Origin: Saprospiraceae bacterium
GTDB lineage: Bacteria; Bacteroidota; Bacteroidia; Chitinophagales; Saprospiraceae
DNA: 64,000 nt
Assembly (NCBI GenBank): GCA_016710585.1
Contig: JADJVN010000002.1
Span: forward strand, 1-64,000
Direction: 5' to 3'
Part shown: positions 1 to 8,703 of the stretch, piece after piece
How the letters are laid out: every line of letters starts with the position of its first letter
Numbering within the stretch: the stretch's first letter is position 1
Notes under the pieces: generated by a model
Database searches by the model: none
Told to the model about the DNA's origin: nothing
The model's input: the letters and a program-made list of their open reading frames with translations, nothing else
Position numbers and translations under genes: made by a program

Positions 1-140
1 AATATAGACTAAATTTGGGACAAAGCAAAAATTAAATAAGAATGTATCAATACCCAATAGCAGCGAATTTGAATTTATAAACGTTACTCAATTGGAGCTT
101 CGCGAGAAACAATATTTTTAATAATTTAATTTTTCTTTAT

Positions 141-260
141 ATGAAAACATGGTATGTACTATGCATGTGGGTTTGTTTTGTATTGCAAATAAATGCTCAG
201 AAAGTTATTGTCAGTTGTACTGTTATGGATTCTTTTATTGTCAAATATTTGAATTGTTAA
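141..260 (+). CDS. Short signal-peptide-like ORF (39 aa), probably a gene remnant
   Basis: An ATG at 141 opens 39 codons that begin MKTWYVLCMWVCFVLQINAQ, a typical Bacteroidota signal peptide ending in a signal peptidase I-like NAQ site. Only 19 residues follow before the stop. Many secreted proteins of this window start the same way (hydrophobic stretch, then AQ or SQ), so this is probably the 5' end of a secreted-protein gene that was truncated or frameshifted. A 37-codon open stretch at 8-121, in another frame, may be the tail of an upstream gene, but I cannot identify it. The rest of 1-425 shows no gene apart from the hairpin at 376-407. Real expression is uncertain. Confidence 0.3.
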   Translation: MKTWYVLCMWVCFVLQINAQKVIVSCTVMDSFIVKYLNC

Positions 261-375
261 TTTTGTTTTTATTAAAATGAATTGTTATAAGTATGAATGG
301 AAACTTTGATTGCATATTTTTAGGACTTATTATAGATTCAAATGTATTCTATTCGACTTTCTATTTAAAATTAAA

Positions 376-407
376 ATAGCCAAAATGTAGAGCTACATTT
401 TGGCTAT
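376..407 (-). terminator. Intrinsic terminator of the leftward T9SS gene
   Basis: ATAGCCAAAATGTAG (376-390) is followed after two bases by its exact reverse complement (393-407). Read on the minus strand, the hairpin lies about 20 bases after the stop codon at 426-428 and is followed by a T-rich TTTTAATTTT stretch. Confidence 0.7.
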
Positions 408-425
408 AAGTGGTGGATTTATTCC

Positions 426-1792
426 TTATTCGAGAATAATTATTTTAGATTTATAAACGATATTATCACTTTTAAGAATAGCGAGATAAGTTCCATTTTC
501 TGTATTTTCTAAATCGACTTGATGAGAAGTTAATATTTTTTTCATGATTAATTTTCCATCCATTGAGAATAAACTGAACTCAGCATTTTTTTTTTAGCTT
601 AAGTTTATAGCTAATGTTTAATTCTCCGTGAGTAGGAATAGGGTAGAAAATGTTTGAAGACTCATTTAGCTCTAGAACATGATCTTCATTGGCCACAATG
701 AATTTGCAATCTGGCCATGAGACTCCTTTAGAAATTAAGTTGCAAGAAGTAGAATGTCTATATTGAACATAATAAATGCCATTGGATTTTGGAACAAATT
801 GCTGATTAGTTTGTCCTGTAATTGCAATTTTATTTTTATCCAACCATTGGATGGAAGTAGAATAATTTCCACAATATAATGCTGAAGAAGTACAATCTAT
901 GGTAGGCAAGCTGGTAAGGTAGTATTTGTAGTAATTGTATCTGTCGCGACGCAACCATCAGCTGTAGTTACCGTTACTGCAAATTTTCCAGACTGAACAA
1001 TGATCTCAGAAGTCGTGGCTCCTGTGCTCCATTTATATGAAGCAAATCCACTTGCACTTAATTTAAAGTTATAGCAATCCACTGGTGAACTTATTATGTT
1101 TGCTACAGGATCTAGCACATCGATATTGAACTTATAGGTACTTGTAGTCACTGAAGCTGTAGTGATGTCAATACTTAAACTAGAGGCAACATTTGAAATA
1201 TTTCCTCCAGCATAATTGGCTGGAATAATAATCGAGCCAAGAAAATCATCAGCATTAAACTCACCATCATAATCATAAATATCAAGTCGTAAGTCTTGTT
1301 GAATTAATATGCCATCGGAAATGTAAAACTTACAGGAGCATTCCTATCATCATATGAATTGGATACAAATACTTTTTGATTATTGTAGAACATTTCAAAG
1401 TAATAATCTGGTTTTGTATCTGTAAGCCAATTATACCAAGTATCATTAGTTGAATTAATTCGCAGTGTTTTTAATACTTTGTAAGCAACATTATTATTAA
1501 TAGTAAGACTGCAAGGGTATGACTTTCTTTCCAGAAAATTCTGAACTGGCGGATTAAATCCTGTAGCTTGACTACCATTTCCAAACTTCCATACATAGCT
1601 AGTATAAGTACTATTTGCTAACATTTTTGGAGTAAATTTTCCAGTACAAGTATAATTTGTAGATAATACCTGAAAATCAGGAGGAGCATTGAATATATAT
1701 GATCCTCTGTTGGGAGTTAAATATATTGGGGGTTGAGCAATCAGTAAAATACTTGAACTCAAAAGAAGTGTGAATAAGATTATTTTTTTCAT
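426..1792 (-). CDS. Secreted PKD-like protein with T9SS sorting tail, frameshifted
   Basis: Four consecutive leftward segments (1792-1304, about 1300-1150, 1151-897 and 954-426) read as one protein of about 455 residues if three single-base shifts are allowed, near 1300, 900-950 and 586-595. The last is a run of ten T's on the plus strand, and removing one restores the frame. The protein opens with the signal peptide MKKIILFTLLLSSSILLIAQ. A PKD-like stretch follows (YVWKFGNGSQATG), then an Ig-like stretch (YKWSTGATTSEI...DGCVATD), then a type A T9SS sorting domain (FYPIPTHGELNI to KSKIIILE). It is expected to be exported and surface-anchored or released by T9SS. The shifts lie in short homopolymers, so sequencing error is as likely as pseudogenization. 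Function beyond secretion is unknown. Confidence 0.6.
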
Positions 1793-1825
1793 ATTATAGA
1801 TTTTACTTAATAGAGAATTTATAAC

Positions 1826-1839
1826 AATAAAAGTACCCC
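1826..1839 (-). promoter_or_regulatory. GGGGTAC motif upstream of the 1792 gene
   Basis: On the minus strand GGGGTACTTTTATT lies about 34 bases before the ATG at 1792. It is one of seven same-orientation occurrences upstream of genes in the first 21 kb. TACTTTTA also resembles the Bacteroidota TAnnTTTG -7 element, so this may be a promoter with a GGGG extension. Confidence 0.45.
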
Positions 1840-1874
1840 TTAAATGGAAAATTAATTTATTTTAAATGGAAAAT
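1840..1874 (-). repeat. 13-bp direct repeat pair, operator-like
   Basis: TTAAATGGAAAAT occurs at 1840-1852 and again at 1862-1874, 22 bp apart (about two helical turns). A partial third copy (AATGGAAAC) overlaps the end. The pair lies immediately upstream of the GGGGTAC motif of the leftward gene, where an activator or repressor site would be expected. Confidence 0.4.
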
Positions 1875-1999
1875 GGAAACCAGATTAATTCAGGATAAAT
1901 TTTTAACCTCATATTCTCTGCAGTACTTAAGATAAATTTGAAAGGTTGAAATTTGTACTTGTATTAATTTAAATTCAAATCAATTTTAGAAAAATAAGG

Positions 2000-2701
2000 C
2001 TATAGCTTTGCTGTAAATCCGAATCCAAAATTATAGTTAAAACCTGATATGCTTTGTGGATTGAACAATATCCCGAGCTCAGGTCGCAGACTGTATTTAG
2101 ATAAATTCTTGCTTAACCCTAGTCCAATATTAAGTCCTGTAAATGGTATGTAATCATTCTCTGTAAAGGCTTCACTTAATGGAATCACAATTTTAGGTGC
2201 TATAGTTACATCTAACTTTGAACTAATTATTTCATAAGTATAAATAAATTGGGGAGAAGCAGTTTGAGTTGTTATAGATTCATCACCTGCTGATAATAAA
2301 TAAAATTCTACTGGAATCAAAACTGCCATTTTTTTATCCTTGATTCTTATTTTAGCAGAAACAGACAAATAATGCCCAATGTTTTTGTAACTTTCATATG
2401 CACCAAAGCTATTATCTTCATACGTTCTGCCATTTAAAAACTCATATCTTGCAGCAAGATTAACTTTATTAGAAAGTCCATAAGTATAGGCCAGTCCAAT
2501 ATTTGTGTTTGAACCCTCATCAATCCATTTCTTCTCGACATCTTTTCCAGCTCCTCTGTAATGACTTACATTTCCTTGGATTTTTGAAGCTCTTTTTTCA
2601 AGCATACTTGCATTATCAAAAAGCGAGTTGACGGGCGCAACACAGCTTTGTGAAATCGTGGCTAAAAGAAAAATCATTTTTACAAAAACACTCTTTTTCA
2701 T
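2000..2701 (-). CDS. Predicted outer-membrane beta-barrel lipoprotein, unknown function
   Basis: This 233-residue protein has a lipoprotein signal (MKKSVFVKMIFLLATISQSC, Cys at about 20). The rest is rich in alternating hydrophobic and polar strands of outer-membrane barrel type (IGLAYTYGLSNKVNLAARYEF, HYLSVSAKIRIKDKKMAVLIP, LNIGLGLSKNLS) and ends in an aromatic strand (NFGFGFTAKL). It resembles in layout the lipoprotein at 7948-8547 (signal, short linker, GLAYTYGLSNKVN versus FGINYGVTDKFDF), and the two are probably distant paralogues. It stands alone, with 180 bases of upstream AT-rich DNA and no GGGTAC motif. Function unknown. Confidence 0.65.
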   Translation of the reverse strand: MKKSVFVKMIFLLATISQSCVAPVNSLFDNASMLEKRASKIQGNVSHYRGAGKDVEKKWIDEGSNTNIGLAYTYGLSNKVNLAARYEFLNGRTYEDNSFGAYESYKNIGHYLSVSAKIRIKDKKMAVLIPVEFYLLSAGDESITTQTASPQFIYTYEIISSKLDVTIAPKIVIPLSEAFTENDYIPFTGLNIGLGLSKNLSKYSLRPELGILFNPQSISGFNYNFGFGFTAKL

Positions 2702-2880
2702 TTTTTACTTTTTATAGATTAAAAATATATTTACACAATAATTCAATTTTTTATTAAAATAATAAGATTGTTCTAATTTTAAATTTATTAAAAATTCAGG
2801 GCCTTAAATTTCTTTGCTATTTCAACTTTTTCCCTATCTGTCTATTAAACTTTTGTGGTATAATATTGTCCCTATAAACT

Positions 2881-3240
2881 TCAACTAAATGGTCCAGTAA
2901 AATCAAAGAACCTTTCTTGATAAAGAAATCCAAGTAAAATGCACAGCCACAGCTCCCATCCTAATGCATTTCTTTTTTTTTGTCTTAGTGTTTTTTTATC
3001 TCGAAGTATATTGTTTAAAATGTGGTTGTAACTGCAGTCATTATATGTATAATGTAAAGGAATTAAATCTTTTTTATTTAGGTATTCCGAAAATCTTAGC
3101 ATATTATTTTCATCTATTTTAATATGTGCTATCTCCCTTTCTTTAAAAAAGCTTGAATCTAAATTCACTTGACTTTTTAAAGTTGTGAGTATGAGCAAAT
3201 GAGGCAAAATGGTCATTAAACAGGATTTATATAATTTCAT
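2881..3240 (-). CDS. Small secreted hypothetical protein (119 aa)
   Basis: The protein begins MKLYKSCLMTILPHLLILTTLKSQ, a plausible signal peptide, then a charged region and a second hydrophobic stretch near the C-terminus (LGWELWLCILLGFLYQ). I recognise no family. The gene is supported mainly by the signal peptide and by the GGGTAC motif 39 bases upstream of the ATG, which it shares with clearly real genes. A short inverted repeat (AGAAGA-GTGA-TCTTCT, around 3256-3271) lies between motif and start. It may be a truncated gene; the abrupt C-terminus FTGPFS fits a frameshift. Confidence 0.4.
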   Translation of the reverse strand: MKLYKSCLMTILPHLLILTTLKSQVNLDSSFFKEREIAHIKIDENNMLRFSEYLNKKDLIPLHYTYNDCSYNHILNNILRDKKTLRQKKRNALGWELWLCILLGFLYQERFFDFTGPFS

Positions 3241-3567
3241 ATTCTGTTTTTCTTAGAAGAGTGATCTTCTTAATAAAAGTACCCTCCTAATTCAATTATT
3301 TTATTTTTTCTGCCTATAGTTCAGCCTTCACTTAAAATTATACTAATGTGAATTTTTTTTATAACTGTAGGCTGTGAGCTATACTTCAAATAATTTCTAT
3401 TCTTCCATATTTGCAAAATCATAGAAATATGGTCAAGATTTAATATTCTAAAATATAATAGTAAAGAGAATAAAGTGAAATGAAATTACTATCTTAAAAT
3501 TATTCTATCCAGCACTTAAGTATTACTTAAATATATGTTTAAATATAAGTTTAAAAATAAACATGGC
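3241..3567. other. Gap between two leftward genes
   Basis: 327 bases with no convincing gene. It holds the GGGTAC motif of the upstream small gene and, next to the stop of the CHAT gene, AT-rich palindromes (TTAAGTA-T-TACTTAA at 3516-3530) without a clear T-run. A terminator is possible but not evident. Confidence 0.5.
3272..3286 (-). promoter_or_regulatory. GAGGGTAC motif upstream of the 3240 gene
   Basis: Minus strand GAGGGTACTTTTATT, the same core and A/T-rich tail as at 1826-1839 (GGGTACTTTTATT identical), about 32 bases upstream of the ATG. Confidence 0.45.
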
Positions 3568-6500
3568 TTATTCCATGATCACAAATCCAGCCCAATAAAA
3601 AGGATTTGAATATTTTTTTCTTATTTCACGTTGAGCAGATTCTAGAGCTAAATGTATCGGCATTTGGGATTCCATCCAAAATTTATAGAATAATGTCATC
3701 AATTGCTGAGTTGATTCATCAGGTATCGACCATAGACTCATCATAATGTATTTTGCACCAGCTATCTTAAACGCTCGTTGAAGACCATATACACCTTCAC
3801 TATCTTTGATGTCTCCTAATCCGGATTCACAGGCAGAGAGAACCACCAGTTCAGTATTTGAAAGATTCATATGTGCGATCTCGTATGCGGTTAATATTCC
3901 ATCTTCAAAATTTCCATAAGGAACTTTATTTTGCCAAGCATAATTTGCTCCTGCCATTATCAATCCTGATCTCCATAATGGGTTTTCACTTTTTGTAAAA
4001 ATAGCTTGGTGTTCATTGTCGTTTTTTTGGGGATTTGATTTTTTATCAAAAAAGAATCCGTGTGTGCTTATGTGCAATATGCGTGGAGATGTTGTATTGA
4101 TACCAATTGCTTTAAACCGTTCTTCACTAGCAGCCTGTCCAGAAAGTGAAATTACAAAGTATTGATTATTCTTCAGATGTTGTGAAATATTTTTAATTTC
4201 TTGTGAGGTGCCTTCCAAAGCATCCCATTCTTCATTATTGCTTCTTGTTGCAACTATCTCCTCCACAGACATATATTCCGATTTTAGTATCTTTAATGTA
4301 TCTGGAATTTGATATGCTTTGTTGGTTAATGCATAATTAATTGTGTCAAGATTATAATCGACTCCTCCAATGAGGATTGCATCTTTATTTGTATATATTT
4401 TTTCTTTTTTTTGAGGAATAAGTTGTTTCATACTTCCTAAGTTGACAAATTGATATTTTTCATCCAGAAAATTTCTTTTTCCATATTTAATAGCCGCCAG
4501 ATTTATCCTGTGTAATAGTCCTGAGGGTGAATAGTACACAGTATTTATTTTGTCTAAACCACTTGAATCTATTTTATACCATATTAAATCATAAATACTC
4601 TTTTGATTCTTTTCCGTAGGGGCAAGACCTCGATCGGATCTACCATACAAGCTATTCACATACTCAGATTTAAACTCACCTTTATTTGTAAGTATAAAGT
4701 CTAATTCTTTTTTTTCAAAAAGAGAAATAAAATTTGGTTTATTTTCACCATATTTCAATATTATGGCAGCATATATTATGCTATCTTGCATGTGGGGAAA
4801 CAATAATGGAAAATGTATAAATTCAATAGCCATTTCTCCTTCATGCAAAGCTGATTTCACCTCTTTCCAATCAACAGCTAAATTATCATCAGAATATTCT
4901 GATAAGTATTTTACCAAAGACTTTTCCTTAGTCCTAACTAGATCTTCAATATACTTAATTTCATCTTTTTTGGAGCTATTGTTTGTGTAGAGAGTAGCTA
5001 ATTTTTTTTGATAATTATTAATTTCCTCTTTTATCCTTAAAACTGATTCAGGGACTGCAAATAGATTATATAGACGACTGGAAGAATTCAATAAAAGTCT
5101 TTTGTAGATTAAATTTGCATTATAACTTAAACTTAATAATCTGTCATACTCAGTCTCATTGTGAGCTCGATGATAAATGACTGAATTCAACTCATTAATT
5201 TCATTTGCATATTCTTCAGTATAATGCTCTAGCTCTTCATTAGTCAAATAATTTGTTTCCTCTAATAAGAGATTATTTTTTATTTTAAAATATTCAATCC
5301 AATTTTTTTCAGCATTTTTATAATTTTTTGCTTTTTCAAAATTGATTGCTAAGTCATGGATAGTCTTTAAATACTGAGCACTCTTTTTACCTGTCTTTTT
5401 TTCAATAATTGATTTAGCAACTTCTAGCAAGGCGATACTTTCATTATTTAAATTATTCTTAGAATAAATAGAAGCTTGAAGCATATTTAACTTTACTAAA
5501 TCAAACTCATTTTTACTCAATTCATTATTATAATTTTTCCTAGAAATTTCCAATAAATTCTCAGCTACATTATATTTTTCTATTTCAAAATAAAGATTGG
5601 CAATTTTAAAGACTAATTCATTGAATAATGGATGTGCTCTTGTGTAAATTCTCTCTGTTATTTGAATACATAAATTAATACAACTGTCTATTTTTTCAGA
5701 ATGATTTGTCTTCGAGTAATATGTTGCAAACAAAAACTGCAAACTAGAAAATTTGGGTGTCAATGTCAATGAATTTTTAATATATATCGTCTGTGCATCT
5801 TGCATCAATTGATAAGCTTTATCAAGATTATTTACATTGATATAATAAGCAGCTAGATTACTATAGAGGCCAGCTATCGTTTCTTGTGTAGTTCCCTTAG
5901 AATTTTTAGCTATTTCCAGCGCTTTAGTGAAATAGACTTCAGCATCATTATATTTCAGTTGGGTTAATTTTAAAGTGCCAAAATTGTTCAAAAGGTTAAT
6001 ATAAGCTATTCTATTTGAGACAGTATCCTCCTCTAGGAATGGTAAAATTTCTTTCCAAATTGAATCTGTTTTTGAAAAATCATATAATGCAAAATAGACA
6101 GCTCCAAGATTCTGCATATATTTTGCATAGAGTTGATTCTGAGTGCCTGTCACAGTGCTAATAATTTTTATACTTTCATAGTACAGTTGGAGAGAGTTAT
6201 GAATATTACCAAGATTTGACTCTACTACCGCCAAATTATAGACTACGTCTGCATATTTTTCACTTTGAATTCCATATAATTTTTGATAAATTGCTTTTGC
6301 TTCATTCAAATAATTTTTTGCCTTTTTATAATCAAAAGTCTTGTCATGGATTGCACCAAGATTATTCATACATTCCGCATAACCTAAATGTACTTCAGTG
6401 TATAGTTTTTTTCTAATTTTTGCTAATTTATAATATACTTTTTTGGCCTTTTCATAATCCTGCATATCATTAGAGTATAATAAGCCTAAATTATTATAAG

Positions 6501-6840
6501 ATTTTTCTAAAAGTGGATTTTTATTGTCAAAAAAAGGGATTGCTTTAAGATAATATTCTTCTGCCTTTTTTGGATTTCCAGTCAATTGATAATGAACTCC
6601 ATAAGTATAATTTATCTTGGCCAGTAACATTGTACTATTTTCTTTGGCCAAAAGTGCAGCTGCTTGGCCAATGAGTATAATCGAAGTATCGTTTGACTTA
6701 TTAATTAGATATTGTCTGGATAGTTTTAGCAAACTATCTATTTGAATACGTTGTTGGGCAGTATCCAAATTTTGGCTATTAAGTTGAATCAAAAAACAAT
6801 TTAGAAAAATAAATAATATTTTAATTAATGGTTTTTTCAT
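3568..6840 (-). CDS. Exported TPR-CHAT protein (caspase-like), copy 1
   Basis: The intact protein has 1,090 residues. A signal peptide (MKKPLIKILFIFLNCFLIQLNSQ) is followed by about twelve tetratricopeptide-type helical repeats (residues 40-560; for example AEEYYLKAIPFFDN, YNNLGLLYSND), a coiled linker (560-650) and a C-terminal CHAT domain (about 760-1090). CHAT domains are caspase-like cysteine proteases. The predicted dyad is His in HISTHGFFF (about 927) and Cys in VVLSACESGLGD (about 1004). The signal peptide places it outside the cytoplasm, unlike the cytoplasmic TPR-CHAT of type III-E CRISPR systems. Copy 2 lies at 10527-13666 and a third fragment at 7077. A GGGTAC motif lies 123 bases upstream. 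Substrate is unknown; a role in regulated proteolysis at the cell envelope is inference. Confidence 0.85.
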   Translation of the reverse strand: MKKPLIKILFIFLNCFLIQLNSQNLDTAQQRIQIDSLLKLSRQYLINKSNDTSIILIGQAAALLAKENSTMLLAKINYTYGVHYQLTGNPKKAEEYYLKAIPFFDNKNPLLEKSYNNLGLLYSNDMQDYEKAKKVYYKLAKIRKKLYTEVHLGYAECMNNLGAIHDKTFDYKKAKNYLNEAKAIYQKLYGIQSEKYADVVYNLAVVESNLGNIHNSLQLYYESIKIISTVTGTQNQLYAKYMQNLGAVYFALYDFSKTDSIWKEILPFLEEDTVSNRIAYINLLNNFGTLKLTQLKYNDAEVYFTKALEIAKNSKGTTQETIAGLYSNLAAYYINVNNLDKAYQLMQDAQTIYIKNSLTLTPKFSSLQFLFATYYSKTNHSEKIDSCINLCIQITERIYTRAHPLFNELVFKIANLYFEIEKYNVAENLLEISRKNYNNELSKNEFDLVKLNMLQASIYSKNNLNNESIALLEVAKSIIEKKTGKKSAQYLKTIHDLAINFEKAKNYKNAEKNWIEYFKIKNNLLLEETNYLTNEELEHYTEEYANEINELNSVIYHRAHNETEYDRLLSLSYNANLIYKRLLLNSSSRLYNLFAVPESVLRIKEEINNYQKKLATLYTNNSSKKDEIKYIEDLVRTKEKSLVKYLSEYSDDNLAVDWKEVKSALHEGEMAIEFIHFPLLFPHMQDSIIYAAIILKYGENKPNFISLFEKKELDFILTNKGEFKSEYVNSLYGRSDRGLAPTEKNQKSIYDLIWYKIDSSGLDKINTVYYSPSGLLHRINLAAIKYGKRNFLDEKYQFVNLGSMKQLIPQKKEKIYTNKDAILIGGVDYNLDTINYALTNKAYQIPDTLKILKSEYMSVEEIVATRSNNEEWDALEGTSQEIKNISQHLKNNQYFVISLSGQAASEERFKAIGINTTSPRILHISTHGFFFDKKSNPQKNDNEHQAIFTKSENPLWRSGLIMAGANYAWQNKVPYGNFEDGILTAYEIAHMNLSNTELVVLSACESGLGDIKDSEGVYGLQRAFKIAGAKYIMMSLWSIPDESTQQLMTLFYKFWMESQMPIHLALESAQREIRKKYSNPFYWAGFVIME

Positions 6841-6962
6841 TTATGTATGTGTTTGAATTGTTAAAAACGTTACTCTTTTTATAATTTTTTTACACAAAAT
6901 ACATAAAATATACTATTTATGTGATGCTTTATACTAAATAATTATGAATGAGGTTATTGGTA

Positions 6963-6977
6963 AATAAATGTACCCTC
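6963..6977 (-). promoter_or_regulatory. GAGGGTAC motif upstream of TPR-CHAT copy 1
   Basis: Minus strand GAGGGTACATTTATT, about 120 bases before the ATG of the CHAT gene. TACATTTA fits TAnnTTTR. Confidence 0.45.
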
Positions 6978-7076
6978 TAGTCTGCATTTTTTTTTGCAAA
7001 TTTGTATTTTTTCAGTTTAATTGATTTTTATGCTCACTTTCCGTTGGGGCAAGAGTTGGTAAATATAAGGATAATA

Positions 7077-7303
7077 AGTGTTTATGGATTTCATTGGGCA
7101 TTCAAAATGGCAGGAGCAAAATATTTGATTATGTCGCTTTGGCAAGTTCCAGATAGACAAACATCCATATTGATGACCTTATTTTATAAAAATGGTTGGA
7201 AGAAAAGCTGAGCATTCCTGAAGCTTTTCATGCAGCACAAAAAGAACTTCGCGATAAAGGACTCGATCCATATCAATGGGCTGGCTTTGTGTTGGTGGAA
7301 TAA
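7077..7303 (+). pseudogene. C-terminal remnant of a third CHAT gene
   Basis: About 75 codons match the last part of the CHAT domain. SVYGFHWAFKMAGAKYLIM corresponds to EGVYGLQRAFKIAGAKYIMM of copy 1. After one base shift near 7195, the reading continues to DPYQWAGFVLVE and a stop at 7301-7303, matching NPFYWAGFVIME. The region carrying the catalytic His and Cys, and all TPRs, are absent. It is therefore a dead fragment, and its sequence differs enough from both neighbours to be a separate paralogue. It sits directly before a GGGGTAC motif and a lipoprotein gene, the same order as CHAT copy 2, GGGGTAC and the lipoprotein at 13817. Confidence 0.75.
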
Positions 7304-7337
7304 TATATTAATAAAGATAAATATTTATTTTAGAAAA

Positions 7338-7350
7338 GGGGTACCAATTT
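7338..7350 (+). promoter_or_regulatory. GGGGTAC motif upstream of the 7440 lipoprotein
   Basis: GGGGTACCAATTT lies about 90 bases before the proposed start. Its surroundings (an A/T-rich TATTTATTT block, then AGA and the GGGG) resemble those of the motif at 13701, so the two promoters look duplicated. Confidence 0.45.
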
Positions 7351-7439
7351 CTAATAGTTGACTTATAGAGTATAATAAAATGGTTCAAAAAGTGCGTCCA
7401 ATTTATTAAGGCTTATTTAATATTCAAATTTTTTAATTT

Positions 7440-7839
7440 ATGAAAAACTAATTTTTATTTTGCATTGTTGGCTTCTTTCTGCTCATGTTCAAAAGATGAA
7501 ACATCTAATCAAGACCAGATTATTGGTAAGTGGTACCTTGTTATTGACCATTCAATAACCAAGTATCCAGATGGTAAAATTCTAACAGACACTACAATTT
7601 ATAATTCAGAAGAATATCTTGATATTCGAAAAGATGGCAAAGTGATTTCCAAGTTTTACTATCAAACCCTTAAAGATTATATTTTTGACACTTTTCCTTA
7701 TCATATAATTCAAAACAATATTGTATTTGATAGTGATACCTTTGAAATCAATAAACTCAACCAAACTGAATTAGAATTACACCATCACAACCACCTAATA
7801 ACTCCGGATTTTCCGCAAGATGGCGAAGTTGAATCTTGA
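7440..7839 (+). CDS. Small lipocalin-like lipoprotein, probably frameshifted in its signal peptide
   Basis: From 7465 the frame gives 124 residues starting LASFCSCSKDETSNQDQIIGKWYLV. The ATG at 7440 is out of frame by two missing bases. Adding one A to AAAAA and one T to a T run would give MKKLIFIFALLASFCSCSKD, a perfect lipoprotein signal with the lipid Cys in CSC. The rest (IIGKWYLVIDHS..., YLDIRKDGKVISKFYYQ, IVFDSDTFEINKLNQTELELH) has the look of a small Bacteroidota lipocalin-like lipoprotein (GxW near the start, LELxx near the end). It ends with an aspartate/glutamate-rich tail. Either the indels are sequencing errors or translation begins at TTG 7465 without a proper signal. Ligand unknown. 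Confidence 0.6.
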
Positions 7840-7947
7840 TTACTTGCAAGAGGTAAAGTGTGCTTTAATTACAAAATTTAAAATGGCAAAGCATTGGTTT
7901 AGTCTTAACATTTAAAAAATAAATTATAGTAAAATAAATTGATAAAT

Positions 7948-8547
7948 ATGAATAAGTTTAATAAAATTGTATCACTTTGGGCATTGGTCATTTTCGTTTC
8001 TTCTTGTGCAAGTGTTAGTCAATATCAAACAGCAAAACCCACTGGTGAAGGTAAAACGAATATTAAAATTACTGTAAATGGGAATATTCGAGAAGATGGT
8101 GAAGGCTTCCCTCCTTTTATACCTGAATTTGGAATAAATTATGGAGTAACTGACAAATTTGACTTCATCTGCAAGCTCAACTCATTTGGAAGTCTCTCTT
8201 TTGGTGGTAAATATACTTTAAATACTGATGATAAATTTGCTGTAGCTGTAGGCCCTACTATGAATTATTTTGGTAAAATCATTAATGCAACCATTCCTTT
8301 ACATATTACAATTGAGCCAAATGAATTGTTTTCCTTCACCATAACACCTAGCTACACTACACCAGGTGCATATAAACTTAAAGAGAGTGCTAATACTTAT
8401 TATAAACAAATAAATGGCGGCTTTTTTTCTTTTGCACCTTATTTAGTAGTCGGGAAGAAGGTAAAATTTATTTTTGGTAGTAACATTTCCTTTGCTAAAT
8501 CATCGATTTATACCGATTATGGATTTGGAATTAATTTTCAGTTTTAG
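7948..8547 (+). CDS. Predicted outer-membrane barrel lipoprotein
   Basis: The ATG at 7948 gives 199 residues with a clear lipoprotein signal (MNKFNKIVSLWALVIFVSSC). A TTG nine bases upstream could extend it by three residues but is less likely. The mature part has paired strands typical of small Bacteroidota outer-membrane barrels (FGINYGVTDKFDFICKLNSFGSLSFGGKYTL, ELFSFTITPSYTTPGA) and ends in an aromatic strand (YGFGINFQF). It follows the 7440 lipoprotein by 108 bases and precedes the YWKNG lipoprotein, so the three may be expressed together. No enzymatic motif is visible. Confidence 0.7.
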   Translation: MNKFNKIVSLWALVIFVSSCASVSQYQTAKPTGEGKTNIKITVNGNIREDGEGFPPFIPEFGINYGVTDKFDFICKLNSFGSLSFGGKYTLNTDDKFAVAVGPTMNYFGKIINATIPLHITIEPNELFSFTITPSYTTPGAYKLKESANTYYKQINGGFFSFAPYLVVGKKVKFIFGSNISFAKSSIYTDYGFGINFQF

Positions 8548-8703
8548 AGTCAAAATGATAATTCTTTTTCGAATAATTTTTGATTGAGTTAGTGAAGATA
8601 GCTTTGGAGATCCTCTCTGAAATAGTTTAAATTTTATTCTATTCAAAAGTATAACCCATTTAAATATTTATAATTTTTTTAATGTATTCAAAAATTCTAA
8701 AAA

